Assembly (NCBI RefSeq): GCF_016918855.1 | Contig: NZ_JADKYB010000002.1 | Coordinates: 310,001-374,000, forward strand | Length of the DNA: 64,000 nt | Source of the DNA: Actinacidiphila acididurans | GTDB taxonomy: Bacteria > Actinomycetota > Actinomycetes > Streptomycetales > Streptomycetaceae | Direction of reading: 5' to 3' | Shown: piece by piece, positions 27,961-35,064 of the stretch | How positions within the stretch are numbered: position 1 is the first letter of the stretch | Layout: each line of letters begins with the position of its first letter | Made by a program: the position numbers and the translations under genes | The notes under the pieces: generated by a model | Seen by the model: only the letters and a program-made list of their open reading frames with translations | Told to the model about the DNA's origin: nothing | Databases searched by the model: none

Positions 27961-29046
27961 TTATCCGTGCCGGCCGGCGGTCGCGGGCGGGGATGCGGAC
28001 ACCCGGCCGGCCAGGTCGCCCGGGACCAGATCCATCAGGAGCGCGTCCCGCCACGTGTCGCCGTGGCGTTCGTACGCCCGCATCAGGCCGACCTGCTGGA
28101 AACCCACCTTCGTCAGGCACCGCACGGCGGCCCCGTTGCCGGCATTGGGCGCCACGGTGATGCGGTGCCGGCCGGCGGCGAAGACCGACTCGGCGAACAG
28201 CCGCAGCGCCCGTGTCCCGATCGACCGGCCCCGGTCGGCCGCGTCGGCCACCGCCACCGCGTCGAGCTGGATGTGGTCGAAGTCCGGGTCGGCATCGGTG
28301 CGGTACTCCAGGAAGCCGACCGGACGCTCCCGCTCGAGCACCACCAGGCAGCGTTCGTGCTGGAATCGGCTGAGCACCCCGTCGGTCGGTTCCAGCGCTC
28401 GCCACGCCCGCACGTCGGCGTCGCCGAACGCCCGGCGGAAGAGCTCGAGGTCGCCCGGTATCGCGCGGCGCAGGCCGATCCCGCTCTCGTCGACCTGGTC
28501 GTCCTCGACGACGGCGGCACCGGGCCGTACCGACACCTGCTCGCCGTCCGCGATCAGCGCTTCCAGCAGGTCGACCAGTCCGGCGGCGTCCTCCGGCCGC
28601 GGGTCCGGTACGACGCGGCAGGTGGGCGCCGCGAGCGCCTCGGCGGTGAGGAACGGGTGGTTGCCCAGGACCAGCAGCGGGCGTCCGGTGTCCAGGGCGA
28701 GACCGATCTCGGTGAGCGTGCCGTAGCGCCCCTCGAACGCGATCATGCCGTCGCCGCACCAGTTGAGGATGTTGCTCCGGGCCAGGTCCATCGAGGTGGG
28801 CAGGGCCCAGGTGGTCCCGTCCTCGGCGTCGGACAGCCGGTTCCACTTCAGCAGCGCGAGGGTGTCGCCGCCGACCGCCTGGCAGCCCTTGTTGACCGCG
28901 GCCGCCACGCCGCCCTCGCCGCCGCTGATCACGCCGTAGCCACGCCTGGCGAGTTCCTCGCCGATCAGCTCCGCCAGCCGCAGGGCGTCGGTGCCGGCAT
29001 TGCCGGGCCGGCCACCGAGCACCGCGATCGCGCGCCGCCGGGTCAT
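27961..29046 (-). CDS. SLOG (TIGR00725-like) domain fused to GNAT acetyltransferase
   Basis: A 361-residue two-domain protein. Residues about 1-165 are a Rossmann-type SLOG/LOG-like domain of the TIGR00725 group: AVLGGRPGNAGTDA, YGVISGGEGGVAAAVNKG and FEGRYGTLTEIGLAL, where the GTxxE of LOG enzymes is kept. Residues about 195-345 are a GNAT acetyltransferase domain: LDAVAVADAADRGRSIGTRA (acetyl-CoA loop) and AVRCLTKVGFQQVGLMRAYE. LOG enzymes hydrolyse base-ribose phosphate bonds, and SLOG domains also bind nucleotide-derived ligands. Fusion to a GNAT is unusual and may couple nucleotide-sugar sensing or hydrolysis to acetylation. The ATG overlaps the stop of the GT9 gene (ATGA, 29043-29046). 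Confidence 0.8.
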   Translation of the reverse strand: MTRRRAIAVLGGRPGNAGTDALRLAELIGEELARRGYGVISGGEGGVAAAVNKGCQAVGGDTLALLKWNRLSDAEDGTTWALPTSMDLARSNILNWCGDGMIAFEGRYGTLTEIGLALDTGRPLLVLGNHPFLTAEALAAPTCRVVPDPRPEDAAGLVDLLEALIADGEQVSVRPGAAVVEDDQVDESGIGLRRAIPGDLELFRRAFGDADVRAWRALEPTDGVLSRFQHERCLVVLERERPVGFLEYRTDADPDFDHIQLDAVAVADAADRGRSIGTRALRLFAESVFAAGRHRITVAPNAGNGAAVRCLTKVGFQQVGLMRAYERHGDTWRDALLMDLVPGDLAGRVSASPPATAGRHG

Positions 29047-30068
29047 TTGACCACCTCCTGGTGATGGGCCCGCCGCATGCTCCATGCCAGCTGGTCCAGT
29101 TCGATCAGTACGTCCGCGGGGCGCACGCCGGCCGCGCACGGCGCCGGACAGCCGGAGTAGTAGCGCCGGCAGGTGCCGTTGGGCTTCATGTAGGAGCAGG
29201 ACAGCGCGATGGCGCTCTGCACCGCGCGCGAGACGTCGGGAGCCGCCACCGGCGACCAGATGTTGCCGTCGGTCGCCAGGAACAGCGTGACCACCGGGCA
29301 GCCCAGCGCGGCCGCCAGGTGCACGGCCAGCGTGTCGTTGCTGACCAGCACGTCCAGCCCGGCGATCCAGTCGCGCAGCGTCTCCAGGGAGCGCAGGAAC
29401 ACCGTGTCGGTGACGGCCGGCTCCGCCGACAGCCGATGCGCCAGATCCTGCTCGTCCGCCGCCAGGCCGACCGCGACCTCGACGGTCAGCCCCCGGTCGC
29501 CCAGCTCCGTCATCAGCGTCGACCAGTCCTCCGCCGGCCAGCGCTTGACCGCGGCACTGGCCCCGACGTAGCAGCCGACCACGCCCGTACGGGGCTGTCG
29601 CCGGTCCTCGAGCCAGGCCGGGTGGCCCAGGTCGACGGGGACGTCGTGCGCGCGCAGGAGATCGGCGGCCTGCTCACCGAAGGGCCGCCGCTGCGGCCGG
29701 CTGCCCATTTCGTGCAGATCCCAGCACTCGACGCCCCTTTTCGCCGCCTCGGACCGGAAATCGAAGTAGTTTCCGTCCTCGGTGGCGAATTCCATCCTGA
29801 GGTTGACGACCAGTTCCACGCCGTTGCGGTCGATGAAGTCCCACAGGGCCTTCCGGTCGGCCGGCAGGAACCGTCGCCAAAGTTTCGGGAACGTGCCGGA
29901 AGCGCCCCGCATGCCGACCGCCGAGCGCACCCATTCCGTGTCGAGCGCGGTGTTCGGCGACATGAAGTAACGCAATTCCGGGTGACGTCGCTCGAGCGCC
30001 GCCAGCAGCGGCGCCACAATGATCCCGTTGCCCACGCCTTCGTTGATCACGACCATTGCCGTACGCAT
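29043..30068 (-). CDS. GT9 heptosyltransferase-like glycosyltransferase
   Basis: A 341-residue glycosyltransferase family 9 protein, the family of ADP-heptose:LPS heptosyltransferases. It shows the family start MVVINEGVGNGIIVAPLLAA, a central VVGCYVGASAAVKRWPAEDW (donor-domain start) and VSNDTLAVHLAAALGCPVV, the nucleotide-sugar binding segment. Residues 295-325 carry four Cys, not typical of enterobacterial enzymes and possibly a metal or disulfide site. Its presence beside a full ADP-heptose pathway strongly suggests transfer of a heptose from ADP-heptose. The acceptor cannot be LPS in a Gram-positive host and is unknown. It has no membrane segment. Confidence 0.83.
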   Translation of the reverse strand: MRTAMVVINEGVGNGIIVAPLLAALERRHPELRYFMSPNTALDTEWVRSAVGMRGASGTFPKLWRRFLPADRKALWDFIDRNGVELVVNLRMEFATEDGNYFDFRSEAAKRGVECWDLHEMGSRPQRRPFGEQAADLLRAHDVPVDLGHPAWLEDRRQPRTGVVGCYVGASAAVKRWPAEDWSTLMTELGDRGLTVEVAVGLAADEQDLAHRLSAEPAVTDTVFLRSLETLRDWIAGLDVLVSNDTLAVHLAAALGCPVVTLFLATDGNIWSPVAAPDVSRAVQSAIALSCSYMKPNGTCRRYYSGCPAPCAAGVRPADVLIELDQLAWSMRRAHHQEVVK

Positions 30069-30126
30069 ATTCGCCCTTTCAGGTCGGCGTCCAGGGGCTG
30101 GTCAACGCCCAGGCCGGCAATGACGC

Positions 30127-30693
30127 CTAGGCGTCGGCTCCCGTTCGGGCGGTCTGCCGGCCGAAGAGCCGGGGGCTGGCGAGCCGGTCCAGGTACTCGG
30201 GCTCGTTGCGCGCGCGGTCGATACCGGGACGAAGGTCGATCAGGTAACGGACCGAGTCGATCACCTTGATGCCGATGCCCAATTTCTGCGCCATGCGGTC
30301 GTAGAGCTTCCGCGCGGGACTGTTGTCGGGGTGGGTCTCGCCCTCGGCGAACTCGTAGCCGCGCCGCATCGCCTCCACGAACGCCGCGGCCATCAGGTAC
30401 GCGCCGATGCCCCGGGCACCACGATGGGTCTCGGTCACATAGACGTCGTGCACGTACGCCACGTTGTCGGCGAACTGGAAGTTCGGAATGGGGTCGACCA
30501 TCACCAGGCCCACGGCGACGCCTTCTTCCATCGCCACGATCTGGAAGGTCGGTCCCCGGTCGACGATGCCCTCGAAGAAGGCACGGGTCATGGCGAGGTC
30601 GACCTTTTTTCCGAAGTCCTGCTGCTGCTCGACGACCAGCGGCATGAGCACGTCCAGCTTGTCGTGGGTCACCAGGACCGTATCGATACTCAC
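30127..30693 (-). CDS. GNAT family N-acetyltransferase
   Basis: A 188-residue acetyltransferase. The GNAT acetyl-CoA motif is VYVTETHRGARGIGAYLMAA (about residues 90-110), preceded by the beta strand VAYVHDV, and followed by ETHPDNSPARKLYDRMA, the motif B helix. GTG 30693 is used because GGAG lies 5 bases upstream and the GTGA overlaps the stop of hldD. It probably acetylates an amino group of a cluster intermediate; together with the SLOG-GNAT and GNAT_6 proteins, three acyltransferase domains are present in this operon. The C-terminal 35 residues have no recognised match. Confidence 0.78.
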   Translation of the reverse strand: MSIDTVLVTHDKLDVLMPLVVEQQQDFGKKVDLAMTRAFFEGIVDRGPTFQIVAMEEGVAVGLVMVDPIPNFQFADNVAYVHDVYVTETHRGARGIGAYLMAAAFVEAMRRGYEFAEGETHPDNSPARKLYDRMAQKLGIGIKVIDSVRYLIDLRPGIDRARNEPEYLDRLASPRLFGRQTARTGADA

Positions 30694-31691
30694 GTGTTCT
30701 CCGAGTTCTGTGTTTCCGTGTCTGTGAAATGCAGGTACAAATCGTGGGCGGCGCTGCGCAGGTCGTCCGGGCCCGGGCGGGGCCGCGTCGGGAGCGAGGT
30801 GTCCAGCGCGGACATGTCGGCGCACGTCCAGTACTGGTACCGGCCGACGTGGGGGTTCGCGATCAGCCGCACGTTCAGCGGCGCCTGCGCGAAGTCCGAA
30901 CACCAGTGGAGCACTTCGGCGAAGCTGACCGCGTGGCCCGATCCGAGGTTGTAGATGCCGGAGGGCGCCGCGGGATCGGCCATGAGGACGCACGTCCGCG
31001 CGACCGTGTCGACGGGTACGTAGTCCCGGCACGCCTCCAACGTGTCGGCGAAGACCGTGAGCGGTTCCTGCCGCGCGGTGGCGAGGAGCAGCTGGCCGAT
31101 GATGGAGGCCATCGACTTCTTGTGCAGTTCCCCGGTGCCGAAGACGTTGGTGAAGCGCAGGCCCGCCCATCCCGGTCCACCGTCGGCGTCGAACTCACCG
31201 GTCATGTGAGTGTCGAACAAGGCCTTCGATCGGGCGTAGGCGTTCAGCGGGCCGGAACTCGCTGGAGACCCCAGCGCGGTTTCCGGCACCGGCCGCCGTG
31301 CGGCCGTCTCCCCGTAGACGCTGAACGAGGACGCGTAGACGAAGCGCGTGCCGCTGCGCGCACAGCGTTCCGCCAGCGCCGCGGGCCCGGTGACGTTCGT
31401 CTGCTCCAGGGCCTGCCAGTTGTCCTCGAGGGTGCTGCTGATGGCGCCGAGGTGCAGAACCGCCGCGAACTCGCCGTCACCCACTGCCTGGAGGATCGCC
31501 GGATCGTCGAACGAACCGGTGTGGACGGTGGTGTCCCGGCACAGGTCGGGCGGCGGCGTGTTGAGGTCCACCGTGGTGACCCGGTAGCCGGCGTTCAGGC
31601 AGGCCCGTGCCACGTGCCTGCCGATGAATCCGGCCGCTCCCGTGACGAGTACGCTCTGCCCGCTCGCGCGAGGGGGATGGAGTTCGGTCAT
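30690..31691 (-). CDS. hldD: ADP-L-glycero-D-manno-heptose 6-epimerase (HldD-like)
   Basis: A 333-residue short-chain (extended SDR) epimerase. The NAD(P) motif is VTGAAGFIGRHVA. Similarity to HldD/RfaD is specific: HLGAISSTLED, YASSFSVYG, YARSKALFD (catalytic Tyr and Lys), LRFTNVFGTGELHKKSMAS (the second catalytic Lys of HldD), YNLGSGHAVSF and GRYQYWTCADMSAL. The enzyme inverts C6 of ADP-D-glycero-D-manno-heptose to the L-glycero form. E. coli HldD has 310 residues. ATG 31691 shares one base with the stop of the upstream fusion gene (TGATG). It completes the ADP-heptose route in this cluster. Confidence 0.88.
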   Translation of the reverse strand: MTELHPPRASGQSVLVTGAAGFIGRHVARACLNAGYRVTTVDLNTPPPDLCRDTTVHTGSFDDPAILQAVGDGEFAAVLHLGAISSTLEDNWQALEQTNVTGPAALAERCARSGTRFVYASSFSVYGETAARRPVPETALGSPASSGPLNAYARSKALFDTHMTGEFDADGGPGWAGLRFTNVFGTGELHKKSMASIIGQLLLATARQEPLTVFADTLEACRDYVPVDTVARTCVLMADPAAPSGIYNLGSGHAVSFAEVLHWCSDFAQAPLNVRLIANPHVGRYQYWTCADMSALDTSLPTRPRPGPDDLRSAAHDLYLHFTDTETQNSENT

Positions 31692-33856
31692 CACGGCGTC
31701 CGTGCCGACTCGATCAGCGACGACGTCGACCAGCCGGCGACGAAAGGCACGACCACGGTGCGTCCGCCCAGGGAGCTCACCAGTTCGTTCTCGGGAATCT
31801 CCATCCCCGAGTAGTCGCCGCCCTTGACCCAGACCGCGGGTTGCAGCGCGCGGATCGCCTCGTCGGGCGTGTCCTCGCCGAACACGAGAACGGCGTCCAC
31901 GGAGGCGAGGGCTTCGAGCACGAGAGCGCGTTGTGCCGCCGGAACGATGGGGCGCGACGGGCCCTTCAGCCGGGTCACGGAGTCGTCGCTGTTCAGGCAG
32001 ACGATCAGGCAATCGCCCAATCGGCGGGCCTGTTCCAGCAGCCGGACGTGCCCGACGTGCAGCAGGTCGAAGCACCCGCCGGCGGCGACCACGGTGCCGC
32101 CCCTGGCACGTACCGCGTCGGCGAGCTCGATCGCCGCCTCGGCGGCCTCCTCGGGCCCGGCAGCCGAGGGACCGGCACTCACCGGACCGGCATTCACGAT
32201 TTCGGCCATCGGTGCGGCGTCGTCGGCCGGGTGCTCCAGGGACGTGGGACCACCCGCCGCGACGTACCCCGAGGCCGCCGACACCGCCGATGTCACCGCC
32301 TCGCTGGGCAACTGGCCGCTCGCCAGCATGGTGGCCAGGTGACCGGCGAAGAAGTCCCCGGCCCCGCAGGGATCGGCGTTCCGTCCCGCGGCGACCTTCG
32401 TGGGCACGACCAGCGGCGGCAGATCCGGGTCGGTGAGCAGGACGGCGCCGTGCTCGTGCCGGGTGAGCGCCACCTGGACCGGCCCCCACGCGCGCCACAC
32501 ACCCCGTGCCGCTTCGACGTCGTCGGACAGTGTGTCGCCGCCCGCGAAGGAGGCGATCCCCCGGGCCTCCCGGCTGTTCGGCGTCACGACAGCCGTATGG
32601 GGGACCGGGGCCGTGCCGCGCGGATGCGGGTCCCAGACCAGCGGGGACCGCCGGGCGGCCTCGGTCAGTACGGCCCGCAGGCCGGCGTGCGCGGTGACGC
32701 CCCGGCCGTAGTCGGACACCAGGACGCCGTCCGCCGCCATCAGCACGCGGCGCGCCGCGACCAGCGCCTTTTCGCTCTCCCGCCCGACCGGCGGGCAGAC
32801 GTCGTGTTCGTCCAGCATCACGATGGTGCGCCCGGCGGCACGGATCCGCGTCTTCACCGCGGTCGGGCCGTCCAGCCCGAGATCGACCACCTCGACCCGC
32901 GCCTCGTCCAGCAGCGTGCGCAGCCGGTCGCCGACCGCGTCCCGGCCGAGCGCGGTGACGAGGGTGACCGCGTGGCCCTGCCGCGCCCGCAGTACGGCGG
33001 CCAGTGCGGCGCCACCGGGGCGCATGTGCGTGGTGCCGCCGGACACGACCAGGGCCGGCTCGTCGGACGCGACCCGCTCCACCCGGCCGATGTGGTCGTG
33101 GTCGAGGAACGCGTCGCCGACCACCACGAGATGCGTGCGGGCTCCGCGTGCCGCGGCCGGCCGGCGTTCCGCCACCGGCTCCGGTGCCGAGGCGGACGCG
33201 AGCGGCGGTACGGGCAGGGCGGCGCCGACGGTGGCCGCGGCGGCATTCCGGGCGGCGGCGTCCCCGGCGGCGGCGGTGTCCCCGGCGGCGACGGCGGCGT
33301 CCATGGCGGCGCACATCAGGTGGATCGCCACGAGGTGGCATTCCTGCACGGTGGACGTCGCCTGCGCCGACACGGTCACCGCTTCGTCCACCAGCGCTGC
33401 CAGCGGGTTGGGGCTCGCTCCGGTCAGCGCCCAGGTCACCGCGCCGACCTCGCGCGCGGCCTCCGCGGCGCGCAACACGTTGGCGCTGCTGCCGGAGCCG
33501 GACATCAGCATCACGATGTCGCCGGGACGGGCGTGTGCCCGGACCTGCCGGGCGAAGACGTGCTCGTAGCCGTAGTCGTTGCTGATCGCGGTGACCGAGG
33601 ACGTCTCGGCGTGCAGCGCCAGCGCGGACATCGGCGGGCGTTCGGTCTGGAACCGCCCCACCAGCTCGGCCGTCAGGTGCTGGGCCTGCGCCGCCGACCC
33701 GCCGTTGCCGGCCACCAGCAGACGCCGGCCGTCACCGCTGGATCGGGCCAGGCGTAATCCCCAGTCCGCGATCCGGGCCAGGTTGAGTTCGCCCAGGGCA
33801 GCCGTGAGCCGGTTCAGGTAGTCCGTAGCGGTAGCGGTCGAGGTGTCGGCCGTCAT
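31691..33856 (-). CDS. Three-domain GmhA-HldE fusion: heptose isomerase, kinase and nucleotidyltransferase
   Basis: A 721-residue protein with three catalytic domains. Residues 1-195 are a SIS domain of the GmhA type (sedoheptulose 7-phosphate isomerase): GNGGSAAQAQHLTAELVGRF, ALHAETSSVTAISNDYGYEH, and QECHLVAIHL with the conserved His. After an Ala-rich linker, residues about 240-545 are a PfkB kinase matching the HldE kinase: RPGGAALAAVL, LVSDYGRGV and DPCGAGDFFAG with the catalytic Asp. After a second linker, residues about 585-721 are the HldE nucleotidyltransferase: GGCFDLLHVGHVRLL, RLKGPSRP, VFGEDTPDEAI and WVKGGDY. HldE is normally bifunctional and GmhA separate. Start ATGA overlaps the VOC gene stop. 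Confidence 0.9.
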   Translation of the reverse strand: MTADTSTATATDYLNRLTAALGELNLARIADWGLRLARSSGDGRRLLVAGNGGSAAQAQHLTAELVGRFQTERPPMSALALHAETSSVTAISNDYGYEHVFARQVRAHARPGDIVMLMSGSGSSANVLRAAEAAREVGAVTWALTGASPNPLAALVDEAVTVSAQATSTVQECHLVAIHLMCAAMDAAVAAGDTAAAGDAAARNAAAATVGAALPVPPLASASAPEPVAERRPAAARGARTHLVVVGDAFLDHDHIGRVERVASDEPALVVSGGTTHMRPGGAALAAVLRARQGHAVTLVTALGRDAVGDRLRTLLDEARVEVVDLGLDGPTAVKTRIRAAGRTIVMLDEHDVCPPVGRESEKALVAARRVLMAADGVLVSDYGRGVTAHAGLRAVLTEAARRSPLVWDPHPRGTAPVPHTAVVTPNSREARGIASFAGGDTLSDDVEAARGVWRAWGPVQVALTRHEHGAVLLTDPDLPPLVVPTKVAAGRNADPCGAGDFFAGHLATMLASGQLPSEAVTSAVSAASGYVAAGGPTSLEHPADDAAPMAEIVNAGPVSAGPSAAGPEEAAEAAIELADAVRARGGTVVAAGGCFDLLHVGHVRLLEQARRLGDCLIVCLNSDDSVTRLKGPSRPIVPAAQRALVLEALASVDAVLVFGEDTPDEAIRALQPAVWVKGGDYSGMEIPENELVSSLGGRTVVVPFVAGWSTSSLIESARTP

Positions 33857-34284
33857 GCCGGTGCTCCTACTGTCGGGCGGCCCTGGAAGTCGTTGAGTTC
33901 GATGGTGTGGCGATCCGGGTCGGCCACGAACGCCACCGTCTCCTGCTTGATCCGGTACGGCTCGGTGACGACGTGGTAGCCGAGCGCGCGAATGTGCTCC
34001 ACCAATGCCGGAACGTCGGAGACGCTGAACGCTATGTGCTGCGTGGGATGCGGGTTCGGCACGAGGTCCTGTTCCTGCCAGAGTTCTACGCCCCCCGGTC
34101 TGCCGTCCGGCGCCATCTGCAGGATGGTGCGATCGGACAACTCGTAGCGCACGACGCTGGACAGCCCGAGCGCGTCGGCGTAAAACCGTTCAGCGACATC
34201 GATGTCTGCTACATCGAGCCGGATGTGGTCGAAGGCGGTGACCGAGGTGACGGTGCGCACGCGGTCCTGCGATTCGCTGCCCAA
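33853..34284 (-). CDS. VOC/glyoxalase-fold protein, first gene of the heptose operon
   Basis: A protein of about 143 residues with two beta-alpha-beta-beta-beta modules of the vicinal-oxygen-chelate superfamily. The four usual metal ligands are present: His in AFDHIRLDV, Glu in GGVELWQE, His in TQHIAFSV and Glu in DRHTIELNDF, so it is likely a metal enzyme or metal-dependent binding protein rather than a degenerate fold. The start is TTG 34284, with AAGGAGGAG 7-8 bases upstream; GTG 34260 is an alternative. It overlaps the GmhA-HldE start by 4 bases. Relatives include glyoxalases, ring-cleavage dioxygenases and antibiotic-binding proteins; a biosynthetic or self-protection role cannot be decided here. 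Confidence 0.75.
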   Translation of the reverse strand: MGSESQDRVRTVTSVTAFDHIRLDVADIDVAERFYADALGLSSVVRYELSDRTILQMAPDGRPGGVELWQEQDLVPNPHPTQHIAFSVSDVPALVEHIRALGYHVVTEPYRIKQETVAFVADPDRHTIELNDFQGRPTVGAPA

Positions 34285-34332
34285 GTCGCGCTCCTCCTTC
34301 AGGAGTGACGGAATTTCTCCACCGGTCTGCTG

Positions 34333-34360
34333 CGCAATCCTGCCGCTCGAGCGGGGATTG
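34333..34360 (-). promoter_or_regulatory. Leader hairpin, left copy
   Basis: CGCAATCC (34333-34340) and GGATTG (34355-34360) flank the 12-bp palindrome CCGCTCGAGCGG (34343-34354). The structure lies 49 bases before the start codon, just ahead of the ribosome binding site. The right arm has the same outer stem with a different inner stem, so pairing rather than sequence is kept. Confidence 0.5.
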
Positions 34361-34444
34361 GGCGGACGGCACGAAGGCCGTGGCACAAGGGGAGTCACCG
34401 CGCAAGCCGGTTTCGAATTGAATTGGACTTGGTGACCGCCAACC

Positions 34445-34474
34445 ACCTAACCGTCCGGGGGAGAGGCTTGCCAA
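34445..34474 (-). promoter_or_regulatory. Putative promoter of the heptose operon
   Basis: On the - strand TTGGCA (34469-34474) stands 18 bp before TTAGGT (34445-34450). The same pair with the same 18-bp spacing occurs in the right arm. Transcription would begin near 34437, leaving a leader of about 150 nt before the TTG at 34284. The positions come from sequence only. Confidence 0.5.
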
Positions 34475-34856
34475 GATCTTGCTGCGAACGTGCCCTTCGG
34501 GACACGAGTGACTACCCGAAGAGTCACTGAAGCGCGCCTGCCGGCTGGGACGGGGTACGGCCGTGCCGTCGTGGCCGCTCGGACCGGCTGCGGGTGGCCG
34601 GCCCGATGCGTGTCCGCAGGACCGACTGCCGCTGGAATCCTTGGCGACGGCCCGGTGAAGACAGCGAAGACAGCGGGCCGGGAAGGACGCCGGACGCGTA
34701 CGGCAACCGGGCTGCCGAGGCGCTGAACGGCACCTTCGGGGCCGGGCCGATAGGGATGCGGGGACCCCCGACCGGCTTCGGCCGGGTCGGGCGGATGATC
34801 CGCGGTGACTCATCGGGTAATCACCGTGTCCGAAAGGGCACGTTCCCAGCAGGATC

Positions 34857-34886
34857 TTGGCAAGCCTTCGCCCCGGGCGGTTAGGT
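34857..34886 (+). promoter_or_regulatory. Putative promoter of the GMC-SDR operon
   Basis: TTGGCA (34857-34862), 18-bp spacer, TTAGGT (34881-34886), identical elements and spacing to the promoter in the left arm. Transcription would begin near 34893, about 170 nt before the GTG at 35065. Confidence 0.5.
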
Positions 34887-34967
34887 GGGCGGCAGTCACC
34901 CAGTCCAATTCAATTCGAAGCCGGTTGCGCGGTGGCTCCCCTTGTGCCAGGGCCGTCGTGCCTTTCA

Positions 34968-34998
34968 CGCAATCCCCCGCTCCCGGAGCAGGATTGCG
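34968..34998 (+). promoter_or_regulatory. Leader hairpin, right copy
   Basis: CGCAATCC (34968-34975) pairs with GGATTGCG (34991-34998), an 8-bp perfect outer stem; inside it GCTC (34979-34982) pairs with GAGC (34986-34989). Position relative to the start and outer stem match the left copy. It could be an RNA control element or a protein-binding palindrome. Confidence 0.5.
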
Positions 34999-35064
34999 CA
35001 GCGGACCGGTGGAGAATTTCCGTACCGGACCCCACGGACCCGACGAACTCAATGGAGAACCACC

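Larger units (their letters stand above)
34311..34529 (-). repeat. Left arm of long inverted repeat (promoter and leader of the heptose operon)
   Basis: This segment, read on the - strand, aligns along almost its whole length (about 80-85 percent by eye) with 34805-35019 read on the + strand. It contains the -35/-10 pair at 34445-34474 and the whole 5' leader up to the ribosome binding site of the VOC gene. The two arms face outward and are separated by about 275 bp without a gene. Confidence 0.85.
34805..35019 (+). repeat. Right arm of long inverted repeat (promoter and leader of the GMC-SDR operon)
   Basis: Inverted copy of 34311-34529. Conserved blocks include GATCTTGGCAAGCC, CGGTTAGGTGG, GTCCAATTCAATTCGAA, CTCCCCTTGTGCCA, AGGATTGCGCAGC and GACCGGTGGAGAA. 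Small insertions and substitutions are spread through the arm. It places the same promoter and leader in front of the + strand genes. The gap between the arms (34530-34804) has no gene that I can support. Confidence 0.85.

Noticed and set aside
30690..33341. An 883-residue - strand frame joining hldD with upstream sequence
   Set aside because: Only the part after ATG 31691 is hldD. The earlier part is an out-of-frame shadow of the GmhA-HldE fusion gene, whose motifs are unambiguous.
34530..34804. A small gene between the arms of the inverted repeat
   Set aside because: Frames on both strands are short and low-complexity, with no start signal. The segment looks like spacer DNA with a terminator-like hairpin near 34760-34785.
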